64,000 bases of DNA from Centropus unirufus (Eukaryota; Chordata; Aves; Cuculiformes; Centropidae), in the NCBI GenBank assembly GCA_013397695.1, contig VYZI01000049.1, positions 3,758,756 through 3,822,755 of the forward strand. The letters are read 5' to 3'. Below are positions 46,001 to 59,200 of this stretch, in pieces. Made by a program: the position numbers and the translations under genes. Each line of letters opens with the position of its first letter. The first letter of the stretch is position 1. Under the pieces are notes generated by a model. The model was given only the letters and a program-made list of their open reading frames with translations, was not told where the DNA came from and did not search any database.

Positions 46001-47746
46001 CTTCCTAAAGATCTCTGCAAACCTTCCTGTATTCCCACTGCTTACCTATCCCTCATGTCAGTAAACACCTATGGCTCCTTTTTACCCACATCATCTTCAT
46101 CCCAGAATTCATTCTCTGACAATATTGCTCCTCTCCCAGGCCCATGCTGCCTCCCTTTGCATGTCAGATCCTGTCGCATCGTATTCCCCACCCCGCACAG
46201 TCATTTTTTTATTTCCTTTTTCCTCCCCCAACCATTTGTACAGACTCAAGTTTTACTTAAGCTGCAGTTAAAAAAAAAATCCAACTTTCTCTTCCCAGGT
46301 GAGGTTCAGAATTCTCCAGTTTAATGCAAAAATATTCCTGGCTAGGAAATTTACTAAGGATGATGCCATGGTCTGGAGAGATACTTAGGCTCTGTGAGCA
46401 GAATTCCCATCTCTGCTGCCCTTCAGGTGAGAATGTTCAGCCTTCTCAGTATAGTTTCTCTTCCCATATCAGACCTGGCAGGAGCTCACGCTCAAAGAGT
46501 TATCATTTATTTTAAAGACAAGGCTCTAAATAGATAATATGCAGCTTTGATAGTGAACTCGCTACTTGAATGCACTATAAAACATTCAGCAGGCTCAATA
46601 GCTGCCTTTTTTACTTATCTGCATCACAGCCTCAGTGCCTCCTGCAGTTCATCTATGCTCTGCCTTAACCCACGTTTCCCAGGTCTCTGGAGATCGGGAT
46701 AGCTCAGCAGAGAGCATATCAACCCAGAGGAGAGCTCTCCACAGGGGCGCTGGGCCTGGGATATGCAGTGTAACCTCCCTTGTCACCTTCACCCAGAGAG
46801 CAGGTGCTCAGGGACCTCAGAAAAACACTTGCTTCTGCTTCAGCTGCTCCTGCCAGGGACAACTCTTGGCCATCCCACCGCCTCCATCTTATGACATAGG
46901 AGTGAAGGCATTTTGTGCCCAGCTTCTGGGTGCTGAGCAATACCGTAACTCGTAGGTCTCACTGTCTGCACAAGTAGAATGCTGGGGGCTATGCACCTCC
47001 CATCCGCAGCCTGCGCTGTCCATCCAACTCCTTCTCATCTCCCCACCCCTCCATCCAGTGAACTGCCTGCAAGCTGCGGAAGGCAGGAGGAAGAGACCTG
47101 ACCAGGAGTGAAATCCAGCAGTGGGAAGAGACGCCAGGAGAATGCAATGGGACCAGAAGACCAAGGGATGGAGAGGCAGCAAGAGGACTTAGAAGTCTCC
47201 CTGCTGTTCTGCTTGGCTGAGCTGCAAATGCTCAGCAACCAGCCTGAAAAATGGAAAGAGGTGGGAAGATTTCTCCTGGTGGCAGGTGTCCAGGCTCATA
47301 GAACAGCCAGGCAGCACCCAACCATCAGCAAGAAACCCAGGCATGGAGAGGAAGGAAGAAACAGCATATAATGCCTCACTTTCTCAGTTTGCAGCCACCC
47401 TCCATCTAAGGCAAAAACCTGCCCACCTGGTTGTCTCATTTCCAACATGGAAGTGGCAGCAGCTTGCCAGCAACTTGCAGGCAACTTAGTGGTGTTTGAG
47501 GCATGACAACAACTGAGGTCCCAGCCAGGAGGAGAGTGCTGGCCCAGGCCATGCAAACCCAGAGCAGGAAACAGGAGACCTCCTGCTGTCACTCTGCAGG
47601 ACAGAAAAGGTTGGGGGCAGCCTGGGTGGCAGCACTTGAGGTGACAGCACAGCTGTTGCACTGGTATGGGTACACAAAACCATCCCTTTGCAAAGCTGTT
47701 TGTACAGACCAGTCCTCAGGATTTACAGCCATTTCTTCCCCACCAG

Positions 47747-47851
47747 GTTTTGTGGGTCAGTTCTACCCTGTTCCTGGGCTGCTGGTGAAGGACAAGAGCC
47801 ACGAGACCTACTCGTACGGCACAGGGAGGTGCGCGGTGCAGGCATGGGGCT
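47747..47851 (+). other. Candidate coding exon, phase 1-1, gene not recognised
   Basis: A pyrimidine-rich acceptor (atttcttccccaccag) is followed by 105 nt (35 codons) open in one frame, then the donor gtgagt. The exon starts and ends in phase 1, the symmetric class typical of extracellular-domain modules. The peptide runs FVGQFYPVPGLLVKDKSHET, then YSYGTGRCAVQAWG. Five CpG sites lie in the second half, unlike the CpG-poor surroundings. The other two frames do not look protein-like, and one has an early stop. I could not match it to a family. It may be an internal exon of a downstream + strand gene, an orphan exon, or chance. Confidence 0.4.
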
Positions 47852-50800
47852 GTGAGTAATCTACTCATTCAGAGGGAAAGAGAAAAGGATTAAACATATC
47901 CATCCGTCTGGGGAAAATGGGCTTTTCCACTGCCTTGGGAGAAAACTGCTCACACTATGCTATAAGAGTGAACAATGTATAACATCTAAAAAAACCCTTG
48001 GCAGTTTACTGATCATAATAGGGGCTAAAATTTGTAATCTGCTGCATAGCCTAACAGTGTCTATTAAATCTGCAGACAAAGCATTTGCTGAAATTGTGGA
48101 AAATCTGCGAAACCACCTATCCTCAGAGTCACCAGAGATGATAGAGCATTTCTGTTTTTATAAAGAGAATCTGAAAGAAAATGAACATTTCTGAAACGTG
48201 GCTGGAATAGAGAAATGGTCAGAGCTTTGCCGGGTGCAGGGAATATAAATGATGCATGAAGGAACTGGGTACTCTGTGTTCAGGGATATAAAACAACCCC
48301 CAACAAATGATTATAGAGTGAGGTTGATTTGACCTAGACCTCCCCAAAGATTGGAATATCACCAGATACAAGTACTAAATATATCAGAGATTTGTGACAG
48401 AGTTGTATGATCTGTACAAGACATTAAACAAGAGTCTTGCAAAAAAAAAAGCATAGTGTAGACAACAGTCAAAAGCAAAGTGCTTTCGTTGCAAGAAATG
48501 GTGCCAATATGAAAACGTTGTCAGTTCTTATAGGAGCAGCTGAGGACTGTGTCCAGGTGAGGACTGAAAGCATCAGGTGATTGAAGCAATTTGCTCTGAT
48601 TGCAGATCCCTGCGCTCTGCTTTCAAGTTTCAGCCCAGGCAAATGAAGTCTCACAATGGCAACCGCTTGACTGTAGAGAAGGGAAGTACTCCCGTCTTCT
48701 CCTGCTTTAATCTCAAGCTTGAAAGTACTTCTGGGAGAAAACGGTTTGTTTCTGATGCTGGCTGCAGGTAGGAGCAGTTAAGTGCAATGAAGAGGAATCA
48801 GGCAGTCAAGCCATCCTCTTATGCCCTGCTGAGGGGTTGCCACAAGAACTGCTGAGGAAGCTGTAGCGGATGCTACAGAATCCACTGTGCTGGGATGGAT
48901 GAGATAATGTCTGCGCACTAATGACTGCCTTTGTCTTTCTTTGTGTGAAAAACAACAGTTAAGTGTATGTCAAGGGTGCCTAATGCAAATTTCCAGAGTT
49001 ATCAGTCTGTAACCCTCCGAGCTGCAGCCTGTAGGAAGTGCCAGGAGGTCTGTGTGATGACCTTCAAGTGACACACGAATGGAGAAAAGGTGCTGCCGGA
49101 CTCTGGCTACCTCCTACAGACCACAGACAGGCTCAGGTCCGTACCAGCCCATCTGGCCATCTCCAGGACATGCGTGTCCCTTACAGCTGGTGGGTGGTGG
49201 GCAGCTGCCTCGCTTCAGCTTGTTCAGCACACTATGGGCAGCGTGAGGGCAAGGATCTCTAGGGAGAGGGATTTCTTAGGAAGTTTTAAGTGTCAAAGGG
49301 ACACGTCCCCTCCCTTAGCAGGTGACACTGATAGTATTAAGGAGAGGACAGGTTCAGCAGGATGTTTTATAGCAGCATCGCTATAAGGAAGAACCTCTCA
49401 GCAGGACTAAGGGTGCATAAGCAAGACTTACGACCTTGCTACAAGCAAGCATAACAAAACGGAGTAGATAATTGCTCCTGTAGCTATACTGGGAGAAGAC
49501 AACTCTCTTCCACACACTGGTGTCATGCCTCGAAGAGGTTATTGAGAGAGATACTGTACATCTCATGTCTGAGGGTTTTAACCTACTTACATACTATCAC
49601 CAGCTTGTGGCCCTTTCTCTGTGCCCCCTCCACTCCTGTTGCTGTTAGCACAGCTCGGGCTGCTAACAGGGTGAGAGGTGGTCATCCCTGCTAGCAGAGA
49701 AGCTAAGGGGCTGTAAGAGATTGCTCAGTGTGTAGAGATTCTGCTACTGGTTTTCTCCAGAGAGCAGCAGACACATGTGGTAGCATTATTATCACAGAAA
49801 AGGACTGGTCTGCCCAGGCCAAGGCAGAAATTCAAGAGTGAGAAGAGCCTGTACCGGTCCGGCACATTTGTTTCCTCAAGTCAAACCTAGCTATGATAGT
49901 TGGGGAGCAATATATGCAAGGAGAAAAACCTCAGGGCTCAGAAAAATAGCTGTCTTTCCCCTTCCTGGAACAGCTGAGGAGGTGAAGGATCTCCTGTCGT
50001 AGCCATCCTGGCCTCAGTGCTCTGAAGCAGTAGCAGGAAGCATTAGGAGTCCAAAAGTGCTGGACTAGGACAAGGCTTCCTCTCTCCTAGTCTCAGAGGG
50101 GAGGAAAGCAAGCAGCATGGCACAGAGCTGACACCTGCGCACTTAAATGGTCTTCTCCCCCTGAAGCAGGGTGGCCTCACCCATACATCCTGCTGGCAGC
50201 AGTCCCAAGGCCATGCTGCTCCTTGAAGTGAGCACAGAAGCCTGCTGATCCTGTCAGCCCTGCCAACGAAGGTTGCGGAAGAGGTAACATGGGATAGATG
50301 TTTGGACTTAAGAAACCAAAAGTCAAAACAGAGTAGGAAAGCTGTGCCTGGAGCTGACATTGCTTTTGGAGTCCAACCAGCTTCGGGAGTTTCATTCAAT
50401 TAAAGATGTTTTCATTCAGTAAAATGCATTTGCACTCAGGTTGCATACAGGAACAGGCACATGGCAGAGGAGAGCAGCTGGTCCCCAGCAGTGGTCTCCC
50501 TTGTGCCACCATCAAGGCACTGCCACACTATCTTCCCCCTCAAGGGACACCCACAGGTAATGGGGTCCCCCAGTGCCACAGTGCAGTTGCCTCTGGGGCA
50601 GACTATGAGGCAGCACTTGCTGCAGAAATCGGGTGTGGACTGAAGAATATCATCCCCAATGGGAAGCTTGGTGCACAAAGCAGCATCACAGAATTTCTGG
50701 AACAGTCAAAAAAGCAGTGCTAATAATTGTCAAGGCATCAGTGGAGGATTTAGCTACAAGATTGCTCATCCTGAAGCGAAGCTTCCCTTCATGTCAGACC

Positions 50801-53800
50801 ATTTCAGTGATACAGAGAGGTACTGCTCTCTGCTTTAACAATCTTCATGTGCCTTGCAGGCTTCCCTTGGGGACAATGACCAGGCAAGATGCTGGTTATA
50901 TTAGGGGACCTGGTGAAATCTGGACTATAGCGAGACCATCTGGAGACTTCAAATGGTTCAGAAGAGTGAGCTAGCCCCCCAGAGCTGGTGAAGGGAGCAG
51001 GAAGAAGTGTTTCCCACACTTACGGCATCGGTCCAAGATGCATAGTCTCTGCAAAATTCCGGGAAACCCAGCACTTGCCTCACAGCTAGGAGCTGCCTTG
51101 ATGAGCCAGAACTGGCTACAGACACCCACATAAATTCAGAGCTGTGATTCAAGTGTTTGCCTCAGAGGTGAGGGAAGTAGCGAGGGTGAGCTTGTGCTCC
51201 AGCACCCTCTGTGTTCAGGGCAGGAATTCCAGCTATGGAGCGGGTGTTCCCTAGGCTTCCTCTGGAGTGGACTAGGAGGCAGCATAGAACTTGGTGTAAC
51301 CTGCACCAAGTAGCCAGGCACAGCTACTGCACAGTGGCATCTCTCAAATGAATAGGGCCCACCCTCATGTACAAATGTCTCTATTTGAAATAATCACTTC
51401 AGACTCCCTACAGCAGAAGAGCCATTTTAAGGACAAGTCTCCTATATTCCAGATGAAGTGAGGAGATAAAGGACCTCTGAAAACACTTATCAGTGCACAT
51501 CTTTTTCCTGAGACCTTAGCTTGTCTTTGTTACATGTTTCTTTTTTTTTTAATTGTTTTCCTGGTGCTAACTGGGGTTTCAGAAAATCCTAACAGGCCCA
51601 AGACATACAGTTCCTTCAGAGGGACGGGACCCAAACAAAGACCAACAAGCAGAACAAAAGTAGTTTGGGAACCAGATGCAAGTTTTGAATCAGGCTGCAG
51701 GAGTTGGTTTTGAGTCCCTGGCAGGAGATATCCTTGTGCTCCTTCGGGACCCCAAACTTTTGTTGTAATTTGGTTTTGTTTCATCTTCTCTGTAACTGAT
51801 TTATCCGAGGGGAGCTCAGCTGATGGAAAAGTCTGCAGGAAACTCACACCATTGGGAACACAGTGCAGCTGGCTCTGGTATTGTGGACTAATGCAGCAAG
51901 TAATGAAGTTTCCTTTTTTGTCGCTGCACAGGTTTTGTGATCAAGAACCATACCCTTATTTAACAAATTTAACTCAGGTGATTAATAAGCCAGCATACAG
52001 GTATCCACAGGGACGTAGAGCTAACAGTCAGTGCATGTGAATAAAAAAGCACAAGCTCAGAGTTTTCTACTCATTTGACCCACATCAAGAAGTGAAGCGG
52101 ACAAAAAGCCATTGTCCCCAGTGATCCAAAGACAGAGCTGCTACCTGTAAAAGAGGGTACTGGAATCATTTGGGAAACTGTAATTTCAAGAAGCCAAACC
52201 TACATGAAAATGTTAGTTTCATCTCTGCATTGTCAGGTTCTGGGCAGGTCTCTCCAATCTGAAAAGGGTTTTGTAGCTGAGTTCCTACATAAGATGAGTA
52301 CTTTCCTGTGGGTATTTGGGATTGTCTTATATCCAGTCCAGCAGGAAAGGGTTTCCAACTCTGACTGTAGACAACAAAGAGGTCTGTACACACCAGACAT
52401 TTATAATTTGCTTGAACATCAGCCTCTCGCTTCTGAGCTACACCAACATTATTTTTAAAAAGTTTTTCAACATGATGTGAAATTTGCTGGCATTACTCGT
52501 GTATCCTTTATTCCACAGGCTATCTGAAGGCAATCTCTACTCCCTGCTTCATCTCCTGATCTTAAGGCCTTTCAAACCTTAATGTAATATCAGAAAGAAG
52601 ACTTTTTCCTAGTATCCTTGTCTGCTGCGGTATTTATTCACTCTCCATTGTTTTGTGTTGCCCTTGAAAAACTATTCAGGCCCATTGTGGACTCCCAGAC
52701 CCTGAGCAGACTTCCCAAGTTCTCTTTCAGTGTGCCTATTTAAAACTAAAACCAAAACAAACACACACAAGTCCACAAAAGCTGTGTGTGCACCACACTA
52801 CCTAGAAAGCAACTCAACCCATTATATTTTCTCCAGCAGTTTTAATGTACAGCGTTTCAAGGGTTAGTGCAATGAACATTAGTCATAAGGCAATCAGAAA
52901 TAGAGGTGCTTAAATAATTCATAGGCTGCCTTTCTTCCCGAAGAACCTCAATACGCAGCCCTGTCACACCATCAGTGCAGCGCTACCAGAAGGCAGCTCG
53001 CTTCACAGAGGGTGTCAGTCAACTCAGAAATGACAGAGGCAATTTCTGTGAAAAGCTATACTCGAGGAGATGTGGAGCAACCTGGGGAATTCCTGCTTAG
53101 GGAAGCACATCTTTCTCCCAGAGGAGCTAGGGGAAGGCTCTGTTGTGTCTGTGCTTTCTCAAGCATTTAAGTAGCTTTCTGAAATGCAAACCCTATAACC
53201 TTTGGGCAAGGAGCAAGCTAAGGGCCATCCCCAGGCACAGACATCTGCAGGATCTGCAGGGATTCCCTACGCTTTGGGAAACGGGAAAAGAAAAAGGGGC
53301 TTTCTCACAGAGCAACGATCCAGGTCTGTGTACGTATGGAGTCGCTCTGGATGCATGGCCATAGAGCAGCGCCAGCCAGCAAGGAGAGACCGCTCTTCTG
53401 CCCAGTGCAGGGCTGGACCTGTTACTGGGCAGAGCTGTAGGCATGGGCTTGGAACACAGATGTCTGTGTGAGTTTTTCCATGTCACCCTCAACTAATAAC
53501 CCAGAATCACTTCATCCCCATTGCCTAATGAAGGTTTCTTTGTTCTAAGAAGGCTGGATTGCATGACTGCAAGATACCTTCTTGCTGCCAAGAGATTCTG
53601 ACAGCAAAGGGACTCTTCTGACCTTATGGGAAGAGCAGTTGTAAGACAAAAACATTTTAGCCTCTAAAATTAGAGGCTAAGTCCAAAAGGAGTGGAGCTG
53701 CCTGTGACTTGCAAGGATGGGAATTCTAATGCTAATGGCTGCTCCTGGGACTGTGTAAAAAGTGGTAGCCCAGCACAACCTGTAGAAGTGGTACCTAATA

Positions 53801-56104
53801 AGGAGATGTCAGGGACAAGGTGAGGAGAGATTGCAGTGTGGCATCAAAGAGGTGACAAGGACACAGACAATGCACAGTGGACAGGAAAGAGACAAGAGCC
53901 TGGCTCACACCAGGGAAAACTGCCTTGAATATTGTGTGCAACCACAGCAACATGAAGGAAGCAGCTGAGTGAGCAGCAAACAGCGTGTGTTTGTTCCGAG
54001 TTGATGGGCAGTGCCTGACAAGTGCAAAGTTTGGGATGAGGGAGCTGGGATGTAGACAGAAAAGGGTAAGGAAAGTCTCCCAACAGAAGAGCAGGGCATG
54101 CTCTTGACTGTCAGGACTGAGGAAGGTTATAAATTCTCCCAGACAACAGCTGGGCTGGTCAAGGGGCTAGAAATGTAAGGTGGTGGTGTTGAATTTACTG
54201 ACAGCTCTGGGAAGGAAAGAGAAGTGCATAGGCTCCTGTTAGTTACAGTCACACAAGCCCACATCTCTGACTCAGCCAACCAGCATCTCACAGATGAAAA
54301 ACATTTGTCACCTCTCTCTAATTCCCTCCTAAAAAAATAGGTGCAAACAAAAAGACCCTTACAGCAAAGACACACTTGTTCAGCAAGCCAAAAAAAATTA
54401 AAAAGCTGGGAAATACCCTCAGACCTAACAGATAGAAAAGAAACTCCTAATGCAATGGACCACAAGATTGTATTACTATACGTGCTGGTTTGCCTAGCTG
54501 CGTGTGTCACCAAGCTTTGTTAAGTCATTCTCACCATTAGGAGGATAATTTCTTGTGGCAAGGAGCTCCACAGCTTAGCCCATGCTGTGTACATCAGCAG
54601 AGCCTGATTTGCAGTATCGCTTTGCCTGAAGGGGCTGAACATGCTCTTATTTGCACAGTGAATTCTCCTTGCTCTCAACATGCTGAGAATAAAGGAGGGT
54701 GTGAGGCATCCACTTGCCCACAACCTTGTTGGGCATCACAGTTATGGCCCCTCAGACCTTGCTTGCTCCCCAGCACAAGCCGAGCACAGCCAACAAGGGG
54801 TTTCTGCAGGCCCGCGGGTTCATTTCTTGTTGCTTGAAGTTGCTAAGTGCAGTGAAACAAAAGCCTCCATGCTAAATATGGTCTTCCCAAACAATCACAC
54901 CAGGCAGTCAGTATTTCCCCCAAAAAAACCCCACCTTTCAGGCTTTGGGTTCCAGTAGACTCCTCTATAAACACTGCGTTTTCATCAAACACCTGAGTCA
55001 CCCACTACTGAGGGGACAGGCTGAGTTCCGGCCCTGAGCTTCTCCTGTGAAGAAGCTGTATCAGTATCCTTTCCCGTGCTAGCACATGGGCTGAGGGTGC
55101 CAGAAGAGCAAGGACAACCCCATCCCTGTGTGCTCACAGTGGGGTCTGAGGCTTCACAGACACCTTCACTGTCCTCAGGAGGAGAAGGATTTGCTGGAAC
55201 CCTGATCGGGAACACTCAGGGACCATCTGAAGCTTCTGAATGCAGCTTCGTGGTGCCACTTGAGGACATTGCTCATCCCCCCCATTTGCTGAGCCCACAA
55301 ACAAACCAAACCTGTGCCTTCTCATAACAGCACGCTCTCATGAGTCCAGCTTTATCTCTGCTTAATGTCAAAGCCAGATTCGTGTTTCAATATCCACACA
55401 ACCTATAATGGACCTTGGTAAAATCAATCAATATGTTTTCCCTCATTTCCCCATGTCCACCTGCTTAATGGAGGAAATAGCTGCTGCCCAAGACCTTGAA
55501 ATTCAATGGGTCTTTTTTCCCCTTACGCAAATGTACTTGAACATGAGTTTAAAAAAAAATAGCAAAAGCAGTCCTTCACAATGACGAATTTTTTTCTTTC
55601 TATTTTTCAAAGGCAGAACAAAGCGGTCAAAGTGGTTGGTAGAGCATGAATAGAGCTTTTCATTGGGGTAAATCCATCAGGACCACACAAGGATGCTCCC
55701 TGAATCCTTCAGGCAATCAAACTGGAATTCCTTTGATTTCAGGATTCCAGAAAAGTACTGGGAGCTCTGCAGTTCAGAGGAGTTCACAGAGTGCCCCATT
55801 TGTTGTCACCTGTCTCAGAAGGGAGAGTGAAGAAAGCCTCTTTCCTTTTTTTTTTATATGGTATGGGAAAAATGTGCTTATAAGGATGGAGAAGAAGAGA
55901 GGTTCGCAGCCCTGTCACTTTCATGTTTCTTATTCTCTGTAACTGAATTGCTAGGACCATGATAGAGAATGCTTTCCTTCTTTGTAGAGATACAGCTTGG
56001 TTTCAAACCACAGGCAAGAGTGAAGTTGCAAGAACAAACCACAGACCATAGACATTAGTCATTGCACTGTGCTTTGCTGGAAAATCCTTACACTGAACAG
56101 GGAC
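47852..56104. other. Intergenic (or intron) sequence without recognised gene
   Basis: Unique sequence with no young interspersed repeat. One segment at 48606-48770 is bounded by gattgcag and cag|gtaggag and is open for 55 codons, but its phase (2-2) does not join the candidate exon at 47747. No gene is called. Confidence 0.4.
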
Positions 56105-56229
56105 NNNNNNNNNNNNNNNNNNNNNNNNNNNNNNNNNNNNNNNNNNNNNNNNNNNNNNNNNNNNNNNNNNNNNNNNNNNNNNNNNNNNNNNNNNNNNNNN
56201 NNNNNNNNNNNNNNNNNNNNNNNNNNNNN
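56105..56229. other. Assembly gap (125 N)
   Basis: Run of N directly next to a GGGAT tandem array, so the gap is probably unresolved repeat. Confidence 1.
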
Positions 56230-56275
56230 GGGATGGGATGGGATGGGATGGGATGGGATGGGATGGGATGGGATG
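56230..56275 (+). repeat. (GGGAT)n tandem repeat
   Basis: Nine perfect GGGAT units abut the gap. The G-triplets separated by two bases can form a G-quadruplex on this strand, which fits a sequencing dropout. The true array is probably longer. Confidence 0.95.
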
Positions 56276-59200
56276 TAAGCAAAGTTGTCAGATCAGATGA
56301 AATGATAGAATAATGTTCCCAAACACCTGAAAAATTCAAAGGAAATCCATGCTTTGCCAGCATGCTGGGCCACTCTGGATCTCATAACAGACAACACAAA
56401 ATCAGCAGCCATGAATTAATGAAAGAACAGAATGAAAAGGCTGAAGCCTTGTTAAAACACTAGGTGATCAGCTGAACCATGTCAAGAGAAGGTGATGTGT
56501 CGTTGTGGGTTAAGAAGTTGATGGCAGTGTCAGCTAGACCAGTGGCATGTCGAAGCTGCAAGTACAGCCACTGCAGCCAGCCACCCCTAAGTATTTTATT
56601 TACGTAGCACCTATATCTCAAATGCCTTTCACCACATCATACAGGGTGACTTCTCTTATGGTCCCCTTTCTAGGGCAAGAAATGCTGTGTCTATCCAGGG
56701 CCATTTGATGCAACTGTCCACGTGAATTCCATTTCCCTTTATGCTCTTGCACATGTCCAGATTCCCATTAGCACAGGTTTGAAGCAGAACATCAGCTCTT
56801 TAGCAGGTTGTTTACTGCAGCGTCTCTCTGAAGTCAGAGAAACTGCAGCCCTGGTGTCAAATTCCATTTTAACTACACAATCAGTTATCAGCCTATTAAC
56901 ATAATAAGGAAATTAAAAGGGCTAAGAAATACGCAGCCTAATCGTGGCTGGAGACTTTGCCACTGTCTTTCTGAGTCTCACCGGTTCCAATTTGCTCTGC
57001 CTGTCACTTTCCTCCAGGACACCTGAGGAGGGAGGCAGTGGCTGGAGGTGCTGGGCAAATCTATGTAGCAGCAGAGGCTTGGGCAGAGGATTCCTCACAC
57101 CAGAGTCTTTCAGAGGACTCCCATCAGGCCAGGTCACATTCCTTGGGCCCTTGAACATCTTCTGATTGCTTTGAGGGTGTAACTTGAAACATTTCTCTAC
57201 TGGCAAGGTTGATTTTAGAGATTTGTTCCCCCTGCACTAGTTTTCTGCCTAACATTCTTCTGGGACCAGCTTGGCAATCGTTTCAATCATCCAGTGTAAT
57301 CCTTGCTGGACCCAAACTCATTCCTGCCGCCCATCTGCAGAGAGCAATAAACAGGGTTTCAACAGTATATACCGATTCCCACATATTTCTATTTCAAAGA
57401 GGCTCAGGGGATATTTCTGAAGTAACAGATGTGCTGCAGCACAAGAGCGGGAAGGCAGGCAGGGACCAGGATGCTGATGGATGCCTCCTGCAAACACTTC
57501 TCATGAGTCTGCAAGTCAGACTTGCCTCCAAACTGCAGTGGAGCGCAAGCGCACGCCAGAGCATTGGTTGTCATTGAAAGTCACCTGCCACCAAAAAAAG
57601 CAAAGGTCTCATCAAGAGGAAAGCAGTGCCTGCGCAGGCTCCCAAGTTTATTTATGCAGCATCACCAGGAAACCTTCAACAATTACACTGAAATCCAAGC
57701 ATTTTACAAAAGCAATTACCTAACCATTGGGTTGTTGCTATTTTATATAAGAGGAGTAAAAGCAGATTTACTTCCTCTCCCCAGACTCTCTGCTTTTATT
57801 TTCTCATCAGCTGTTGTCTTTCATTCCCATCTCCCAGACCTATTGTCTACAGGTTCTTGCTCCAGGAGGCAGGAAGCCCTTGCTTCAGAGCTGGGAGGCT
57901 GCATTTTGGCAGAAAGGATGGACAGTTATCCCTGTTTAGGCACTGGTAATGCTGCTCAGCTCCCTGCCCAGGTCACTGACATAAGCAAGCCAGGTAAGAA
58001 GATAGCAAACTCTGTGAGTTTCTGCCCATAGGATATTTAAGATTGAGAATAGATGATAGGCAGAGGAGGTTTAGGGCAAGAGCATATCTTTACCAAGCAA
58101 ACAGCTGCACGGCTGTAACTATAGCAATGGGAACAGCATTGGGAGCATAGGAGGACATAGCCTCTCAATATTTACCTTGTGGGTTTGGTTTTTTTTGTGG
58201 CCTGAAGACCCAGAATACATTTGCTGCTGCAGCATGAGAAAGGACACCGTCATCTCAGGATTCAAATCCCAAGCCAGGATGGGAAACTCACATTAAATTG
58301 CATGGATAAGTGAAGCATTTTATACAGGTTGCTGACTAGAAGCCTTGCGACACTGCTATACTGCAGAGGAAACACAAAACTACAACTGTAGGCGATCGTT
58401 AAATACCCCTCTCCTGCTTTACTCTATTTCATATCAATGCCTGCCCTGTCACTTCCCATCCTGTCCTTCCAGCCAGCTGCTGTGCTCCAAGCGGGGATCA
58501 GCTCCAATTCAAGAGATAGAATATCAGTCCATAAACACACACACACCCATAGTCACCTGTGGTGACCCAGTAACTGCTAGCTTTACTTGCTAGCCGCTTT
58601 TGAACCTGCCAGCATTAGTCCTACAAGGCATTTCTGGTACTTCCAGAAGTAATAGTAGTAGAAGACTCTCATACAAGAAGTGATCCAGGAACCGGATAGG
58701 ACCCAGGAGGGATTGCCCTGGAAAGCAAAGGTGGAGTAAGCAAGGCAGTTGAGATGCAAACGGCTTGCAGTGTCACCCTGAACAAGGGGTTTCACCAACC
58801 TGGACTACATTTTCCTGAAACACGCACACATATATGTCAGGTTTTGAATCTAAACTTCCCCTTAGCAGTGCTTGTCTTTCAGTATCAGTGTCAATGCCGA
58901 GTTTCTTACCCAAAATGTCCTGTAATGGCCTGTGGCTTGAAGCATGCCTGTGAGACGGCAAATACCATTTGAAGGTAATGTGATAACCACCCTAGTGAGA
59001 AGATTTGCTGGGCAAAGGATGCTTGCAAGAACAAGCCCTGGGTCTGCCTGAGCTGTTTATGGCTGTGCACATAATTGAGATGAGATAGCAACAAGTCAGA
59101 GGGAAAGGGGAAAGCCTTCCAGGGTCCCTGGAGAACATGGCATCTGCTGCACGTCTTCCTCCGTCTGGATTAACTGCTGCATGGTCCCAGCAAAGGCTCA

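Larger units (their letters stand above)
40806..47746. other. Intergenic sequence without recognised gene
   Basis: About 7 kb free of young repeats. Contains a diverged 36-bp tandem duplication (41551-41620), an AT-rich homogeneous block (42690-43020) and a short CAAA/CCAA-rich piece at 43243-43285. No exon can be supported. Confidence 0.45.

Noticed and set aside
56062..56363. Frames through the second gap and the GGGAT array
   Set aside because: Made of N and a pentanucleotide repeat.
57522..58031. 169-codon open frame on the + strand
   Set aside because: Low-complexity stretches and no homolog-like block.
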